A stretch of 64,000 nt of DNA from Tamlana sp038148895. GTDB lineage: Bacteria > Bacteroidota > Bacteroidia > Flavobacteriales > Flavobacteriaceae. The position numbers and the translations under genes are program-made. Positions 62,505-64,000 of the stretch are shown here, piece by piece. How positions within the stretch are numbered: position 1 is the stretch's first letter; the number at the start of each line of letters is the position of its first letter. Under the pieces are notes generated by a model that worked only from the letters and a program-made list of their open reading frames with translations, ran no database searches and was not told the DNA's origin. The DNA lies in NCBI GenBank assembly GCA_038148895.1, contig JBBVGQ010000001.1; one strand, given 5' to 3'.

Positions 62505-64000
62505 ATGGATAAATTTTCATTTTTAAACGCAGCGCATACAGCATTTTTTGCTGATTTATACGACCAGTATCTTCAAAATCCAGACTCTGTAGAACCGAGT
62601 TGGAGAGCCTTTTTCCAAGGCTACGACTTCGGAAGCGAAAATTATGGACTTGACGGGGAAATCGTTGAAGGTGTTTCAGCACAAATGCCAGAATACCTTC
62701 AAAAGGAATTTCAGGTTATCAGGCTTATTGATGGCTACAGAATGCGTGGGCATTTGTTTACTAAAACTAACCCTGTAAGAAATAGAAGAACCTACACCCC
62801 AACCTTAGATATTGAAAATTTCGGTCTTTCCGAAAATGATTTAGATACCGTTTTTAATGCTGGGGAAATTTTGGGTATTGGTGCGCAAACTTTGCGTGAA
62901 ATCATTGTTCATTTAGAAAGGATTTATTGTAGCTCAATAGGTGTTGAGTATATGTATTTGCGTAATCCAGAGGTGATTTCTTGGTGGCAAAGTAAGTTGA
63001 ATTTAAATGATAACCAACCCAAGTTCTCTGTTGAGAAGAAGAAGTATATCCTATCCAAACTAAATCAGGCTGTTACATTCGAGAACTTTTTGCAAACAAA
63101 ATATGTTGGGCAAAAACGATTTTCGCTAGAAGGAGGAGAATCATTAATTCCTGCAATAAGTAATGTATTGTTTTACGCATCCGAAAAATATGATGTAAAA
63201 GAGTGTGTTTTAGGTATGGCACACCGTGGCCGTTTGAGCACGCTTGTAAATATTTTTAGGAAACCCTTAAATGAATTGTTCAATGAATTTGATGGTTTGG
63301 ATTTTGAAGATGAAAATATTGATGGGGATGTGAAATACCACTTGGGTCAAACTCTTGATAAAACATATCAAAATGGTAAGAATATCAAGATGAACTTGGT
63401 GCCAAACCCATCGCACTTAGAAACCGTTGCCCCGGTTGCAGAGGGAATTACCCGAGCAAAAATTGACAATGATTATGATGGTGACGATTCTAAAATTTTA
63501 CCCATTATAGTTCATGGTGATGCTGCCATAGCAGGGCAAGGCGTGGTTTATGAAGTAGCCCAAATGAGCCAATTGAATGGGTATAAAACAGGGGGAACCA
63601 TTCATGTTGTTGTAAATAACCAAATAGGCTTTACCACCAATTATCTAGATGCCCGTTCCAGTACCTATTGCACCGATGTGGCCAAGGTAACGCTTTCACC
63701 AGTTCTGCATGTGAATGCCGATGATGCTGAAGCCGTTGTGCATGCAGTTGAAATGGCCTTAGACTATAGAATGCGTTATAAAAAAGACGTGTATATTGAT
63801 TTGTTGGGCTATAGAAAATACGGGCACAATGAAGGTGACGAACCACGATTTACACAACCAAAACTGTATAAATACATTGCAAAACACCCGAATCCTTTTA
63901 AGATATACTCTGATAAGCTTACTGATGAAAATACCGTAGACAAAGCATATGTGGACAATATTGTTGAGGAGTTTAAAGAAACTTTAGAGTCTGAATATGC
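62505..64000 (+). CDS. sucA: 2-oxoglutarate dehydrogenase E1 (3' end outside window)
   Basis: Open frame to the window edge, 498 codons visible of about 920. N-terminal SYAEALYDSWLQDP-like E2-binding segment (FFADLYDQYLQNPDSVEPSW), LGMAHRGRLSTLVN (about 238), HLGQT, NPSHLE, HGDAAIAGQG (about 341) and thiamine diphosphate motif VVVNNQIGFTT. Decarboxylates 2-oxoglutarate in the TCA cycle. odhB/sucB is expected beyond the edge. Confidence 0.96.
   Translation, partial: MDKFSFLNAAHTAFFADLYDQYLQNPDSVEPSWRAFFQGYDFGSENYGLDGEIVEGVSAQMPEYLQKEFQVIRLIDGYRMRGHLFTKTNPVRNRRTYTPTLDIENFGLSENDLDTVFNAGEILGIGAQTLREIIVHLERIYCSSIGVEYMYLRNPEVISWWQSKLNLNDNQPKFSVEKKKYILSKLNQAVTFENFLQTKYVGQKRFSLEGGESLIPAISNVLFYASEKYDVKECVLGMAHRGRLSTLVNIFRKPLNELFNEFDGLDFEDENIDGDVKYHLGQTLDKTYQNGKNIKMNLVPNPSHLETVAPVAEGITRAKIDNDYDGDDSKILPIIVHGDAAIAGQGVVYEVAQMSQLNGYKTGGTIHVVVNNQIGFTTNYLDARSSTYCTDVAKVTLSPVLHVNADDAEAVVHAVEMALDYRMRYKKDVYIDLLGYRKYGHNEGDEPRFTQPKLYKYIAKHPNPFKIYSDKLTDENTVDKAYVDNIVEEFKETLESEY

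Noticed and set aside
63631..63846. 71-codon minus-strand frame at the right end
   Set aside because: Antisense to the thiamine diphosphate-binding part of sucA.

Overview
The window is AT-rich chromosomal DNA from a marine-type member of the Flavobacteriaceae (Bacteroidota). The evidence is a type IX secretion C-terminal signal, many Sec lipoproteins and outer-membrane barrels, M56/TonB and DUF4407/DUF4230/DUF3108 families typical of the phylum, few Shine-Dalgarno sequences, and promoters of the Bacteroidota form TTTG-N18..20-TAnnTTTG. Both ends cut genes: a beta-helix protein on the left and sucA on the right.

Layout. 1-3 kb: surface proteins (beta-helix, repeat protein with a T9SS tail, outer-membrane protein). 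3.5-10.5 kb: a CBS protein, two phasin-like coiled-coil proteins around an AarF/UbiB kinase-like protein, an L,D-transpeptidase and an MlaE-F-D lipid transport operon. 10.5-17.6 kb: a minus-strand block of LamG, TPR, membrane, DUF3108 and lipoprotein genes, little characterised, with a broken lipocalin-like fragment at one edge. 18-24 kb: a GT35 glucan phosphorylase homologue, an SGNH/MBOAT acyltransferase pair, a HAD phosphatase and a LacI regulator. 24.7-27.6 kb: a 47-residue lipoprotein followed by a TPR histidine kinase and LuxR-type response regulator. 28-31 kb: a BlaI/M56 pair with strong operators and a small lipoprotein resembling the M56 tail. 31-41.8 kb: mostly housekeeping genes (glycosyltransferase, flippase-like protein, ruvC, hemW, cyclase, PhnA, STAS, DUF4407). 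42-51.5 kb: DMT transporter, M20 dipeptidase, tRNA-Leu(UAG), and a TetR-regulated RND efflux operon. 51.5-54.2 kb: polyprenyl synthase, an Rrf2 regulator and the Ric/YtfE iron-sulfur repair protein. 54.3-61.6 kb: a clade II nitrous oxide reductase cluster (cytochrome c, fasciclin protein, nosZ, membrane protein, nosL, nosD, nosF, nosY). 61.8-64 kb: a small barrel protein and sucA.

The most interesting layer is regulatory. Boxes of the form TGAT-N4-ATCA (CRP/FNR superfamily type) lie in the intergenic regions of the CBS/phasin/UbiB/transpeptidase/Mla group (4001, 6877, 7903, 7926) and upstream of the nos operon (61628). Several sit about 42 bp ahead of a plausible transcription start. A second motif, AGGAYA-N4-TRTCCT, lies in front of the Rrf2 gene, ric and the nos operon. 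Together these suggest that envelope/lipid maintenance, iron-sulfur repair and N2O respiration are wired into one low-oxygen or nitrosative-stress response. This is inference from motif placement, not shown directly.
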